Shown: piece after piece, positions 33,656 to 47,465 of the stretch
Layout: each line of letters opens with the position of its first letter
Numbering within the stretch: position 1 is the first letter of the stretch
Source: Perkinsus marinus ATCC 50983
Lineage: Eukaryota > Perkinsozoa > Perkinsida > Perkinsidae
Direction: 5' to 3'
Length of the DNA stretch: 64,000 nt
Assembly: GCF_000006405.1 (NCBI RefSeq)
Contig: NW_003207820.1
Location: forward strand, 177,067 to 241,066
Made by a program: the position numbers and the translations under genes
Notes under the pieces: generated by a model
Database searches by the model: none
What the model was told of the DNA's origin: nothing
What the model saw: the letters and a program-made list of their open reading frames with translations, nothing else

Positions 33656-36600
33656 ATGGGGAGAAAATGTGATGGTGGTAGCTCATCTAGTACGGTCCTT
33701 CGACATAGTCAAATGGCTCACCCATGTCGGATCGTTGAGACATACTGGATCGTCTTAAGGTAGGGATAGGGCGCGGGTAGTCGCTGATATCAGGAGAGCA
33801 TGGGCCCGAGATGTGCAGCATGCCCCAAACTATCACTACTATCAGTCACTCGTGCAGCACGTAATGGAGGGCCAGCCTGCCTCAGTTAGCGTCTCAGAGG
33901 ACTTCTGACTCGGCCAGGCATTTCTGGTACGTTTCTCTGGTTGAGGTGGGTCGTTGAGCACGTCCCATAGAGGCACACAGTGATGCCTAGAAGTCATTGA
34001 AGTTGTGACGCAACCTGGGAAATTTTGCATCGTTATCAAGGGTGAGGAATCATCTGCCCACCAGCTCTTGACCCGTATTCCCGACGTCCTCCACGTCAAC
34101 ACGTGCCACCTCAGTGGGCTCTTTCCGTCCCAACAGATCTGTGGGCGAGAGTCAGCGTAATCCAGCTCTACCCAACATGGTAAGTGTGCCTGTGTTCGAG
34201 CGATAGGAGTGCATCGGCTCCTCAGCGGACAAGGTGCGATCGGCGATCTTCATGTTCGAGCTGCTAACAGTGATGTCATGGGGCACAGTGACGCTCTGCC
34301 GTATCACAACACTAGCTTGGTCGTCGTTACCTGATAGCGCGCCTTGCGTGGGGGCATTGGGAGAGAGAAATGTTTGCGGTATCATAATATTAGTACTTCT
34401 CACCTCACCCATCTTGATGATGCCTGGTGGAGTCGAGGCCCAGACAGTAGTAGCTCTTCACTCATTCGACCCGGCCACGGTAGGTTCCTCAGTCTACTAC
34501 TCACACCAGGACTATGTGTAGGTGAGCTGGCCGTTCAAGAGGGAGGGCCAGCGCTTAATGAGGCTCTTCGCGGGAGACTTTGTGGAGGTTCTACATGGCC
34601 CAGATGATGTATCAAGACTCGTGATTGTCACAGTGTAGTCGGAGCTCAGAGTGACTGGTGGCTCGGTCGGCTGGTGCACAATCCTGCGCGTATTGGCTAC
34701 TTCCCGCGCACCTTTACGGTGTCGTTGCTGGAGTACCACGAGCTCAAGGAAGGCGGCAAGGTAGACGACTCCAATGAGAGCTCTGAGCAGGTAGGATCAG
34801 GGAGCCTCACGATTCTAGGGGCAGGATGGATCTCAGGAGCGACGGAGGCAATTCGACTTGAATCCTGAGATTAACGTGGACGACCCGTCGGCTAGGGCTA
34901 GCGACAGCAGCAGTGGCAGTGGCAGAAGGGCAAGGGTTGGCGGTGCCGGTATTATGCAAAGTAACGCCTTTGCATTGATCGGATTGTTGTAGAGAGTGAG
35001 CCCGCGGAGGCACTGGTCGGGAGGGGCAAAGTGGAGGAGTGGAAGGCCCCAACGGCGGCCCATCCTTATTTCCCGCCACTATCATCGAAACCTCCAGTGC
35101 CAACAGCGTTCGCTCCTTTGAAGTCTAAGATGCTCATGGCAATGCCTGGGATACCCAAACATCGTCATCGTGTGGTGGCGGACAGGATAGAGGAAGAGGA
35201 CGAGGGCAACAACTCCGAGCAGGACGAGGCGAGCAGGTGGGTTGGCTGGCAGAGGCCCCAGTCTGTTGGGCCCGGGCCCCTCCTATGTAGGTCTGCAAAA
35301 TCCGGGATTAGTGACGCTGGCAGAAGTAGGCTGGGATCGGTGGCTCAGGCAGAAAGGAAACTTCAGCGGGGCCCTCGAGAGAACTCGACGCGTGATGATC
35401 TCGTGAGCTTACCAGTGGTGGACCTATCGGGGATGAGAGGCATCCGGAGGGTCACGGAGAGTCGGTTGAGCACTCCTGCTACCTACGCCCATGGGAGGCC
35501 TCAGCGGGAATTCGTGATGGCCAATATACCCCACGGCGTGCAGAGCCATGCCCTTCGAGAAGTGAAGGATATTGCTGAGTTGGTACTCGAGATAGCGGAG
35601 GATAGCGGTCTGGCTGGCCCGGCCGATTCCCGGGGGACCGCCCTGGCGAGGAGGGCCCTCCTGGCGGCCAGTGAGAGGCACAAAGGAGCTGAAGCCATGA
35701 ACAGGATGGAGGCATCTACGGATATGTAGGTCGACTGGTTCGGTGGCTGGTTGTGGGTATTTATCGCCTATGCTCGTAGGGAAGGCGATGTTGGGGCGGC
35801 CGAAGACGCGGAGGTCAGCGAGTGGACGGATGTGGCTTATCGTGGGAGACGACAGAGCCTCTTTGACGGTCGCATAAGAGCCACCACTTGTCGCGTGGCG
35901 GCTGGCATCGAGCCTCCACATATGCGCCTGGCAATTGAACGGGCTAGAGAGAGGGGCCAGAGGTGGACTCAGATGTTCCGTCCCGGCCTGAATGATATCG
36001 TCAATGAGAGCCTCAAGATGGGCAAGGACCCGTGCATTCTGAGCAACCTCTACCTCTACGACTACGCCGCTCGAGAGCAGTTTATGCGGCAGCACATACG
36101 AGATCAGAACGGCACCATGTGGTTCGAGATGCAGAGAAAGAAGTCCCATCTGTTCTACATGCGATTGGAGTATGTCGATGTCATGATGCTACATCCAGAT
36201 GCCTGGAGCTTCCCTGATGCGGCCAATGTGGTGATGGGGAACCCTGGAAAACCCTATGACCCCTTGCATGGGTGGTTCCTCCAGTCGGCCCTCAATGCCG
36301 ACCACGAGTTCACTGATGTCCGGTTCTCCTACGCCTTGAGGGTTAGGAGCATACCTCCTAAGACCTTCAGCGCGATGGCTTTGGGGAAGCTGCCGGAGTG
36401 GCTTGAGCCCTATACGGAGCTGAAGGCTAATCTTGAGGAGGCCGACAGTATTGAGCTCATTGATCAGTTCTCGCAGCAGGATAGTGAGGATAGCGATGGT
36501 ACGGTATCACGGAGTAGGAAGGAGCTCAGCATGCAGGAGCTATTGGAAGCAGGACTAGTAGACGAGGAACAGGTGGGCGGCGGTTAGGTAGTGTCTCATC

Positions 36601-39600
36601 GAGCAGTTGGTCTTCCCATTAGGTGTACGTCCACGTTGATGATCTACGCCGGGCTGATAACGACAACCGCTTTGTGGCCCCTGATGTTCTCGACGTTGAG
36701 GAAAAGCAGTATTCTCTCACAGGTCTCAATGGGCTCCGTCTTCTGTTGAGGGCCACGGGCAACCCTGACGGGACCAAGGGCCATGTGATGATCAGTCCGA
36801 AACAGATCAAGAGTCTGGCCTTCCAGCTCGGCATCCACGGCAACTATCACTACTATTGGTATTGTTATTTTGCATTACGTTACTGCTTGCCTCGTGACTG
36901 GGAGGTCATCGTTCGAGGCTCTGACGTTCGCTACTATGTGAAAATGGACACTTCTGAGGAGACTGCTCAGACTAGTATCAGCGGTAACGAGGCCCACAGT
37001 CTGGCATTGGACCGAGGGCAGGTTTGCCACCCAATGTTGGCATCCTTCAGGGAGCATCTCAATGATTGCATGGTCAACGACTTCCTATGGGACTATCGTG
37101 GCTTCCTCAAGGTGAGCGGCGAGGGCATCATGTAGTGTGAATGGTTCATTAGGTGAAGTGTAGTGAATGCGGCGTCCTGGATTCGGTGGTATGGTGTCAA
37201 CAGTGTACGGACAATTTCTGTTGTGATTGTTATGCTGCTGTGCACAAGCGACGGAAAAGTCACTGGGCATATCCCCTGCCTGGGTGCCGGTGAGAAGGCC
37301 GGCTCGGCTTTATGCTTCCCTCATACGCTCACATGTGATTAGGTACCTCACTGTGGGGGAGGCGGCCATGTTCGAGGAAGCCTTGCCTTTTTTGAATGTT
37401 GGTTTTTGTAATCGGCGTCGGTTCCTAGCCCGGAACAATCAGTCGGACAAGACGGGTCCATGCCAATGCCAATGGTTGTTCTTCCCACGAGAGGCGTTCG
37501 AGGCGGCCCTCCAACAGTGTCCTGCTGAGCACTGGCATTTGGCACGCCTTAACCCTCCGCGACTAGCACCAGATGCTGAGGGCTTCTACTACAGCTTTTC
37601 TCACGATGTCATCACCGATGACCCGTGCTATATTCATCAGAAGTCGGCCGAACAGACTGCCTTGATTACAATTCAGAGGTTCCTACGCGGCGCGCTGGTA
37701 GGGGTACTGGGACTGTTCACTCGGTTGGGAGCGGTAGCCTTCAGGTGAGGATGCGTATGAGGAGACAGGCTGAGGCTGTGACTGTGATTGCATCTTATAA
37801 GCGTATGTGGGATACCCAAAGGTCTTTCGGCAAGCACAGCGCAAATGCTATGATACTACGGGCCTGGTACCGCAAGTTCCGTGCCCGGACAGATCAACGA
37901 CAGACTCACTTGAGGGTGTCTAAAGTGCAGGCAACGTATCGTGGTGTGATGGAGAGGCGCCGGCTGTTGGAGAAGCACATGAAAGCTGCTAGGCTGCAGA
38001 GCTATTGGAGGATGAAGCTGATTCAGAAGGCTCTGGCTCATATTGCTAGAGTGGCTCTGGATATACAGAGGGTCCTGCGAGGTTATTGGTATGGTAGGAA
38101 ACCCGTGAGGGAGATGCACAAGGCGGCGTCGAGGATACAGGGGGTCCTTCGAGGGGCTATAGTCCGTATGAGGCTACGTAAGCAGCTGCGGAGCGTTGTA
38201 AGAGCTCAGGCTTTGGCCAGGGAGTTCCTGGACCGGATGGGACTCAGGAGGAAGGTACGTAAGGGAGGGGGGGGGTCCATGGTCATAGGGAATTCCTTAT
38301 GAATTTTGGAACTCGTTCGCCTGGGGATTCCCTTGTTCCAATCGCATTTGTGTGGTCAGATTTCAGCAGCAACGAGGATACAAGCATGTTGGCGTAGATG
38401 GCAGGCTAGTCTTCATGTGAAGGTGATGATATTTGAGGAGCTGGAGGCTATGGAGGCTGAGAGGAAGCGTTTGATGATGAGGAAACTAGCTACTATGGCG
38501 GCGGTCCTTCTACAGAGGAACTTTAGACGCATCGTGGACACGCGGCTCACGGTTATGATGCGCCGCTCGAGAGCTGGTACAGAGAAGCAGGTGGGGTTGA
38601 TAGGGTCCATGAGTGTCCCTCGTGTACTGAGGTCGTTAGGTCAACACAGTGGTGGGCCAAGTTATGCTGGCTCTGATGGGGATTAGTACTCATGTACATC
38701 CATGGTGGAGGCATCTACCACCTGCAGTGGCAATGCAGCTGAGGGACCTCAAGGCCCACCTTCAGAGGGTTATTGCCAATGTGCCGATACAGGCATTCGA
38801 GAAGCTTGGCTCAGAGATGTTCTTTGGGAGGAAGGAGCGGTTCAAAGAGAAGACGATCGATATCGCAGGAAAGTCTAAGACGAGCGATATGGCGGTTGAG
38901 ATCTTTCTTACTGTGATCAAGGAGACCCTTAACATGGCAAGGGGGCAGCTCACGGTTGAGCGGCTGAAGGAGGTCATAGTGTGGACAGCGCATGCTATGG
39001 GCCACTGCGCGGTTGGCATTGACCAGGCTATGGAGGGCAGAGCTTTCCCTCGGGAGATCATCAGACTGAGTGATGTTCCTGGGGAAGGTACATGTACGGT
39101 GCCATGTAGGGCAAAGGAGCCGATGGTGCTGTTGTGGAGGGACATGGCCTCGTTACAGCATGTTCACGATAAGAGGATGCGCCTAGTGAATGAGAATTTT
39201 TGGTTGCTCGTTATGAAGGGGCTACCTCAGAAGGTCCTAAACGTAACTCTCATTGCGGAGACTCTCATCACTTTGAGGGAGTTCCTGGACCAAGCCAGGC
39301 TGCAGATGGACAGTAAGCAATGGCGGTCATCATTACCTGTGGAAACGTGTTGTAGGTAATTTATCATTCCAAGGGGTGGACGCTTCTACGGCCCAGCAGG
39401 TATTTGATCTCATGGGGTGTGAGGTTGAGCACAAGCTGCCAGACGACTGGGCTGTGAACTATGGGAAGAAGACGGCACATGTAGTGGTCCAGGAGCTGCT
39501 ACGGCATGTGAAAAAGATAGAGCCATCGATGACCGATAAGGCTGCCGAGCGGAAGCGGGCGCGCGATTTTGCTTATTTGACCCGTCGGCAAGTACTGAGA

Positions 39601-41888
39601 TGTGTTCAAGGCCTAGGAGTAAAGTTGCGGGCCGTGGAGGTTGAGGCTCCGAGCGCTTGTGATCGATCGTTAGAGATGCAGCGATTGAAGGAGCTCTTCG
39701 TTCTGAGTCGGAGGAACGAGTACCAGGAGCATACCCCCTTCGTGTTGGGAGTGGTCCTCATACACCTAACCCTGCGAGCCCTGTTGGCCAGGGTCATCAG
39801 GCATCGAGCGGCGATGGTCATACAAAGTCAATACCGCTACTATAGGGTGAAGACCTACACTAGCAAGATGAAGGGGCCGGTGTTGATGATACAGAGATGT
39901 TGGCGGGGAGTGAAGGCAGCGCTGCGGCTTGCCAAGGAGAACAGTGCAGCTGTTATGGTAGATCTCGGCGGTTGAGCCGTCATGACTCGTGTTGTCGTCA
40001 CCTAGATACAGCACAACGTTCGGTCTATATTCACCAAGAGGAGGAATCGGTCGCTGTTTGAGGCTGTGCTGAGGTGAGTGAGTTGATAGATGGACGGTAT
40101 GATATTCCTCCCAGGTTACAGAGTGTGTTCCGTATGGTAATACATCAAAAGTGGTTGAGGCTGCTGAACGAGAGAGCCAAGGTTATTCAAAAGCATTTTC
40201 GTGGCCATTTGGTGACAACATATGGAAAATAGTGATGCTTATTTTGATAGATGGTAAGGTACGGGCATGTCTTCATGGCGAGGAAGGGCGGCGCATTGTG
40301 CAGAGCTACAAAATAGTACTACATGAATTGGCTGAGGAGAGGAGGAATAATAAGGACACATTTCCCTTTGAGTTGTATGAACCGGCCACTTAGCTCTCCC
40401 ATCGCTATCATGGCAGGTATTTGGTCCGGAAGTCCTATACACTCAGTCAGTACCGAGACGCTTTGGGGGAGCACAGGACTAATGTAGTGGATATGAAGCG
40501 TATAGAGGCAAGGCGGAGAATGAACAAGCTGCAGCTTTACAGACAACACGGTTCATCCAAGGAGGTATCACGCCCGAGCTGATGGTCCGGACGGTATATG
40601 CTCAGGAGACAGGAGCTGAGGTGAAGAGGCTGTCCTGTTATGAGCCTCCGTGCTTCGCACGGCGCCGAATGCAGGAAATACGGCCACGTGAGGTTATGGA
40701 GAAAACTGCGGTAGGGAGCGTGTCATGTGGGAAATGGTGGTGGGAGGCGTATGCTCAGATACAAAGGGCATGCGAGGCAATACACAGGAATTTGGCGGCA
40801 TTATCCTCGAGGGCGGCTGGTCAGACAGGAAAGGGTCGTGACGGGGGCTACTGTGGTGATGAATTTGACGGGTAAGCTTATGATTTCAGGTGTACATGCA
40901 GCCGTGAGACGAGGTCAGATGATACTGGCTAGCCGGAAGATGAAGAGAGGATGCAACAGGAGGAGTGCTACTGCGGCGATGAATGACTGTGATACTACTA
41001 CCAAGGAGCACATTATTCCGGTATGGGCACTTCGCTGTTGATTCTGGATTATCGATAGTCAGAATGGGAGCAGCTCGTTGCCATCAGAACAATGGGCTGC
41101 ATGGCTACGACTACACTTTGAGACTTCTATACCGTGGATGCCCAAAACCCTTTGCAGTGCCATGATGCAGCCTGAACTGCGGCTGGATCGAGAGGTGGTC
41201 GAGGACCGGTCTCGTTCTATGAGGGCATCCTCTTCGTCAGATTGTCTTCCTCTACGCGACAACCTACATGTATGGATTCTTGTGCCGTACCGATGATTCG
41301 AGGCCCTCATGGGGTAGCCGATTGCCTATGATTCACAAGCTTGCGGCAGCAATGACATCTTCCCCGAACAGTGAGTCTGTTAGATGAATCTAGTGTAGAA
41401 ACTAGTGAGGGAATGAGCTGCTGGCTATTTCCGAAGCGATATCGACGACTTGCTTGTACCTTTCCTGTTGACAAGCATTGCTATGAGAAGCTCATGGACA
41501 ACAGCAGGGCTCTTGTCGTCAGGCTTTGGGGAGCACATAGCTGCAGTAGCGAGGGTCATCTCGAACAAATTGACGGCCGACACGGAGATGGGTTCGTCGA
41601 TGCCGGGAGGAAAAGAGGATCCGTGGAGGAAAGCTACGAAGAATGCGGCGACTCTTTGGAGTGAGCAGCGCTGATCTGCATCGCAACCGTGAGTTACCGC
41701 CATGACTCGTCCTCGTCAGGATGCATATTCATTTCTATTGTGTGCAACCACCATCACAGTGATCGAGCTATTGTACTGTTCATGTGTGCGTGTGAGGCGG
41801 CCATGGTTGCATGTAAAGCAGCTCTATCAGCAGTATGGCGGAGTACCAACGATCAGTTCACCACGCGAGCTGCCGGTGGTGGAAAGTA
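33656..41888 (+). CDS. Large SH3, B-box and multi-IQ protein
   Basis: A long co-oriented chain of exons that I read as one gene from ATG 33656 (MGRKCDGGSSSSTVLR); the end is approximate. An SH3-like domain is assembled from exons at 34440-34730: VVALHSFDP, RLMRLFAGDFVEVLHGPDD, DWWLGRLVHNP and IGYFPRTFTV. Large exons at 35031-35729 and 35760-36587 have unknown folds. At 37156-37290 there is a B-box-like zinc motif (CSECGVLDSVVWCQQC, then CCDCYAAVHKRRKSH). A degenerate WW-like stretch is EGFYYSFSHDVITDDP. From 37660 onward come many IQ/calmodulin-binding motifs (ITIQRFLRG, KVQATYRGVMERR, RIQGVLRGAIVRMR, RIQACWRRW, VIQSQYRYYRVK, MIQRCWRGVK, VIQKHFRGHL). A cytoskeletal or flagellar scaffold role is inferred. 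Confidence 0.6.
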
Positions 41889-42310
41889 GGGCGTTATGTC
41901 GGGCTTCTCATTCCTTACTCCGTTGATGGTGGACAGCGGTGAGTAACCTGACCGCTAAACATCTTCGTGACTGAGGGCGCATTCTTCCAGTGACGTGTCG
42001 TTGTCGGCTGGTTGTCGGTCATTTTTGGCGAATGTATACTCTCTATCGATGGGCTCGATGAACAAGAACATGGCTGAAAACCTGGTATACTCTACTGATT
42101 CTACACGTGGATTCTGAGCCGAGGTCCCCATTGGGAGAATCAGGAGTGGACTTGAGAATTTCCCAACGTACTTGGCGCACACCATGAATGCTTCCTGCCC
42201 GCGCTTATTTGTGTGACTTCAAACGAGTAGACGAGGTGAACCATGCCCTGTGGTACTCATAGCTAAGTAGCAGATTGAAGAAAACCTCGAGTATTATAGA
42301 ATGACGAAAT
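41889..42310. other. Gap before the tRNA gene
   Basis: No supported exon. It may be an intron of the large IQ-motif gene or the spacer between two genes. Confidence 0.4.
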
Positions 42311-42383
42311 GGTCGATGCAGGGCTCGAACCTGCGACCCTCGCGTTATTAGCACGATGCTCTAACCGACTGAGCTAAACGACC
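42311..42383 (-). tRNA. tRNA-Ile (anticodon AAT)
   Basis: Reading the minus strand from 42383, the acceptor GGTCGTT pairs with the 3' end (with a G-T wobble), the D arm is GCTCAGTCGGTTAGAGC, and the anticodon loop CTAATAA carries AAT for isoleucine. The T arm is GCAGGTTCGAGCCCTGC and the 3' end is ATCGACC. It is 73 nt, has no intron, and CCA is not encoded. A TTTT run lies on the minus strand at about 42279-42282. Confidence 0.95.
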
Positions 42384-42699
42384 TAGTTATATTTTTTGTG
42401 CTTCGTACGACTTCGATCGGTTTCATCGTAGGATTCTTGTATAGTAATACCATACAAACTTTGTTAGAGGTGGGGAGCTCCACTGCGTTGTTGGGTCGAC
42501 GCTGGAAATGGAAGCTCATTTTCGGACTGGGATTGGGAGCAGTTGGGTAGAATCCTCATCGAGGATTCCTCGACTGCCCGGATGCTAGGGTCTTCTTGGA
42601 GTGAGTGTTGAACCCTTCCACATTCGGCGGCAATGAAAGATATAATTATCGACTATGAATACTGTTATATGTTATCCACATGGCACGCCGTCTATCTTA

Positions 42700-45600
42700 A
42701 CATCTATCCTTATTTTTCAGGTATAGGAGTCTCAAGCATCGACCGCACTGGGCTGTACTAGATCGTGCGATATACGACGGAGTCCTAGGCAGGGGTTATC
42801 TGGGTTTGGACCCCGACCAGATTCCGTCTCCAGAGACAGTGACATCTCATGGGCGCCTAGTGGATTTTACTAGCGGTGAGTCCTCTCGACGACTATGACT
42901 CATAGTCTATGAGTGTATGCCTCTGGTGGTTATACAGGCAGCGGAGGGTTCTCCAAACAGAAAGCTGCTAGACTGGACGATTTCATCAACGACTCCATCG
43001 CGCTGCGTTTCGCCATTGACTGGCTACAGGAATGTCTAGACCAGAGTATTGAAGCTCTCGGGAGGTACTGCTATCTCCCTGTTCATCTCCTCATGACACT
43101 GTTCGGGTCAGGATTAATCAACGCAGGGCAAAGGCAGAGTTCGAGGCGGTGGCCGCAGGTCGTGCATCTAGAGGCCGGAAAGGAGGCGCCGAGGTTGGGC
43201 TTTTCCCACGACTAAGGGATGACGTGTCTCTTGGGTAGCCCAGACATCAGGACAACAGCATCTGGTCAGATGATGGAGAGCTCAGAGGGATCATGGGTGT
43301 CACTAACAAACTCCTTGATATCGTAGTAACCTCATTCCTGTAGACAGTTGGTCATTCGTCGTCTGTTCGTAGATCTGCAGCTCCTCCACGTCGCCACTGC
43401 TGTATGGTGCGTGCGTTGGTGGTCACTTACTGGTGGCTGTTTGGAAGGGCATCGAGCCAGTAAGATAAGTGCCCTACCACAAAATGTCCATTGGTCGCTC
43501 AGATGTTGTCGGCATTAACTCATCGCTATGTAGATAGCGTTACCCTAGGGTCTGGCCAGCATTATCTACCACCTCCGGGGCTTCATTGCGGACACCAGTC
43601 TCGTGCTCCCCCTTCTGGTGATGGTTGTTGCTCATTCTTGGGTCTTCTACTGCTGGACAGACATTCACCCTATTGGATACGTTTCGAGAGCCCATCATTG
43701 CATAGCTGAGTCATACGGCGAACCCTCACAGGAGTTCACCTCCCATATCGCTCGGGTATCTAGTATGGACTTGGAGCTCATCACTAGGGTGAAGCATCGT
43801 TGTTGGGTCTATGTAGAGTACAGGTAGAGGCTCAGGTCCAGAGCGTCTATCGAGGCTACATCTTGCGACAGCGCTATATATCTTCCATCAGGACGCTTGC
43901 GCGCTTCGTCAAGCTCGCAAGCTGGCCCAGTCTCCCGAGGCAAACGCACAAGTTAGGACTGGCTGGTGAGAAGGTGAAATGGCTTTATCAGGCGAAGGAG
44001 ATCAGCTGAGAAGTGTGCGCCGAGCGGTAGGAGCGTGAGCCCTGTCGAGAGGCGTGATGATGATGGACCCAATGGTTTCCATGACGATAAGGCGATAGAG
44101 GCCTTCAGACCCAAGGTTAGGATTGCTTGGTGCGGCGGGAATGCGGGGCTTGGCCCTCTTCTAGATATCATCATATCTGGGAGGCAGGACTCAACGTACG
44201 GCTACCGACTCTGTTGTTCGTAATGGAGACAACGATCGTCCAGCTCGGTCATCCAGGGTTATCGTTGCTGCCGACCCTGGGGATCTACCGGCGCCCGAGA
44301 TCATTCAAGCTGACCACTATGCTTGTGCTAATCTATACTTCATTTATGTCTACAACTTGTGGTTGGCGAAGGACATGCTGCAGGTCTGGCAATGGCTCAC
44401 TTGGGGTTACGAGAGGGGTGGGTGGGTCGACGGGGTAGAAGATGAGCGAGGAGTGGTATGTCCTCAGTGATGGAGCAATTTGCAACGCTACTTGAACGGA
44501 ACCATAATCTGAAGCCTATGTTGGAGGCCATAACTGCACAGCTGAAGCAAAGACAGGTGGCCGAATCGCGGAAATCAGCAGTAGTCAGCAGGCGAAGTGA
44601 AAGTGTGGTAATGTGAAGTATGTGCGGATGGTGGGAGTAGGTACGAGAACGGCTATCAAAGTCGAGAGCAGCCCCTCGAAGAAAGGCCAGGAGGCCTTCA
44701 TCTCCCGCTCAGTTACAGAGCCGTCACTAACTCCTAGTGATGAGCCTATGGTGGATCTGCTGTCTCTGTGGGATGTTTCGTAGGTGGCGACCGCAAGAAG
44801 AAAGCGAAGTTGAGTAGAGCGTCCACGTCCAAGTTACGGTCCCCCATGAATATTACAACTACTGATGCGGTAGGACTGTTACAGGAGGATGGAGTTGATA
44901 AGGAATATATGCGGGAGTACGATGGTCTTATGGTCTTATGTCTACTCTCATGGGATCACAGATATCTCATTGATATGAATGGGGACGACTCGCAGTTCAA
45001 AGACATCCATCCTAATGTTCTGCCGAGTGGTAGACCGGATAGCCCACAGGGGGTAGATCCAGAAGAGGTGAATCGATCGAAAGAAGAACATGCTTACAAT
45101 GTATTACTCGCAGGTCCTACTTCGCGAGATAGGCGGCCCTTCGACAGACCTGGGCGAGAATCCTGAAGTACGTGTTGTTGACAAGCGCCAGTCTGCCTGG
45201 TCTTGTCATCAGGTTACGGTAGAATTCTGTCTCAGTAAGCTGCAACCGATATGGCTTGGGATCAAGCCTGTGAGGTTCCGTATATGCCGGGCCAAGCTGC
45301 TGCAAATCTTAAAGGGCCCAGAAAAGGCCACGCAGTTCGTGGAGCAGGAGAGACAGGGCAACTACCTAGCGTGCATACTTCTATTGGAGGACACTAGCAA
45401 TGGCAACTTGAATATCCTCAATCCAGCTACACTCAGTCCCAATAAGCCCTTCTTGATCGAAACTGTCATGCAAGTCGTGGCTGGCTTCATTGGTCTATGT
45501 GTCAAGAACGGACAGTTCGGTAAGGGCAGCTTCCGGACTACATTGGTCGATGAGGCTTCTGTTCAGATGAGGCGGCGAGATTAGCTCAAGAAGTCCTGGA

Positions 45601-46341
45601 GAAGCTGCCTGGTTCACTCCGAATGCTGCATGCAACTCATAGGACTGTTATTGAGGCGTGGGGCATTCGAACGATGGGATGTCCTCGAAGTGTGGTATCA
45701 GATATCTCTTCGATACTGCCCTTGGGGTGGCCTTCGCCTCAGCAGAGGTAGATCCGAAACTGCTCGGGGATCGCGCTGAGTGAGCAGCTTTGACGTCTTC
45801 GGTTGCCGCTGGTCACTGTCGTCACCCAGGTACTTCTTCCAGCAGGCATCGAGTCGTTATCTAAAGATGGGCCACATATGTCGTTACGCTAAGTGCTGCC
45901 TCCGATACTCCTGCGTACTGTATCGTCAAGAACATTATCATGAAGCTGAGTACTTCTGTTCTAAAGCGGTACATTCTCCCTCGCAGAGGTGCTTCAATGT
46001 TGGTGATATAAATCAGGTACAGGAATTGACAGATAATCCCGAGACTTCTAAAGCTAATTCTCTATTGGCAACAGCCTTCATCAACAGTGCAGTGGCTGCC
46101 GCAGCGCAAAAACAGGTGTGTTCGGGACTGCCTCCCTTCATGGTTGGTCCGGTTTTTATATTAGATGATAGAAGCTGATACCCACATGGAGAAAGGTATG
46201 GCCTTGCTACGAGATTTGCCCAAGTTGAAGGTTGAGCAACTGCAAGCCCTCGACAACACCGTGTGGATGATAAGAAAGCTGAAGGAGTTATGGCCGTTGT
46301 ACCAAGACCAATTTGTGAACAGACCACAGCTGTCCACATGA
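42700..46341 (+). CDS. IQ-motif protein with globular and TPR-like C-terminus (continuation or second gene)
   Basis: Either the 3' half of the large upstream gene or a separate gene; the tRNA in between does not decide it. An exon after TTTTTCAG near 42719 reads YRSLKHRPHWAVLDRAI and PDQIPSPETVTS. Next comes GFSKQKAARLDDFINDS with AIDWLQECLDQSIEAL. An IQ motif is VQSVYRGYILRQR (about 43830). Then come a helical exon near 44470 (EQFATLLERNHNL) and a Ser-rich linker. A globular, possibly GAF-like exon follows at 45200-45580 (FRICRAKLLQIL; NYLACILLLEDTSNGNLN). TPR-like helices near 45880-46330 (CCLRYSCVLYRQEHYHEAEY; EKGMALLRDLPKL) end at TGA 46339-46341. The start given is the first exon I can support. 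Confidence 0.5.
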
Positions 46342-47465
46342 TGGACATGTAGCCGTATCATATATCTGTATCATACGTTGCGTTGTTGAGTGTCGAGCAA
46401 AGCTATAAGAGTAATCATTGTACCGTACCGCTCGTTGTGCACGAGAACCGGTCGAGCTGTCGAGAAATCGTCGTCTTGACAAACTCAATTGAAAAAGGAC
46501 TAGCGAATAACAATTCCTTATCGAATGATCCTGACCAGCTTGTGTTGTCCACATCTCGAGCTGGGGTGGAACTTCACGCACATAGGGGGAGTTGCAAATG
46601 CTCATAGGGCATGGTTCCAACATATTCAGCCAGGCGTTGACCGTCGAGACGGTAGAAAATGTCAGGACCTCCGCATCGCGGTGAGTGTCAGGCTGACACT
46701 GTCAGCATGAAAATATTCGACAATAAGGATACTAGTTCTGGGCACCCTTCCGATCCGTTGGGTCGACGTTCGTGTACACCCTGTGTATACTGTCGAGTAG
46801 CATGTTCTCCGTGGTATGCCGGGGTGCTTGCGTCATCACGAACCTCTCGTACTACTAAGTTGGGCTTCGGGTCTACCAAGTTGGTAGACCCGAAGCTCAT
46901 ATCTCGTGCAACTCAACATGCGAAGTATCCAAACACATTCATGATAGGGCAATGTAGCAAACACCACGCACAAGGAACTTGGAAGTTCCTCAATCTACGC
47001 CAGGACGGCTATCACCCAGACAACGCCAAAAATAACGGCAAGTACTCCGCACCTGGGAAGATCATCTCTATTAGATTTCTTAGAATGTCTCCGTTATCAC
47101 CAGAAGGCCAGATCGCTGGGCAGCTCCGGCCTCCGGAGTCGTTGCATCAATGACTTGGACGCTACTGATATGACTACGCAGAAGCCACCTGGCTATGTGG
47201 TTCACAGCTGTTCTCGCAAGGGAGTCTACCACTCACCCATCCCGAGGCAACAGCCGATACAGAAAGTTACAATATAGCCACAGAAAAGCTGCCATCTGTG
47301 TAGGGATAGTGCCGGGAGAATGCCGAATATATGACCACATCTAAGGAGATCGTATAATACATAACCGTATTATGCTCATATGCATACCCACTGAGACCAT
47401 GGATAACACCAGTGGTGAGAGTGAGCCAAATCAAGTTTGCTTGGCCGCGACCCCTCGCAGTGGAA
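46342..47465. other. Region without a confident gene
   Basis: A 164-codon plus frame at 46659-47153 runs through a perfect palindrome (46864-46896) and has no domain, so it is doubtful. The 3' end of the minus-strand UreH-like gene may lie here. Confidence 0.4.
46864..46896. repeat. 16-bp perfect palindrome
   Basis: The arms GCTTCGGGTCTACCAA (46864-46879) and its exact reverse complement (46881-46896) are separated by a single G. Confidence 0.9.

Noticed and set aside
34940-37140. CRISPR or other prokaryotic features
   Set aside because: No repeat-spacer arrays, Shine-Dalgarno sites or operons anywhere; the window is spliced eukaryotic DNA.
46659-47153. A 164-codon plus-strand open frame
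   Set aside because: It passes through a perfect palindrome, lacks domains and splice logic, and overlaps the 3' side of a minus-strand gene.
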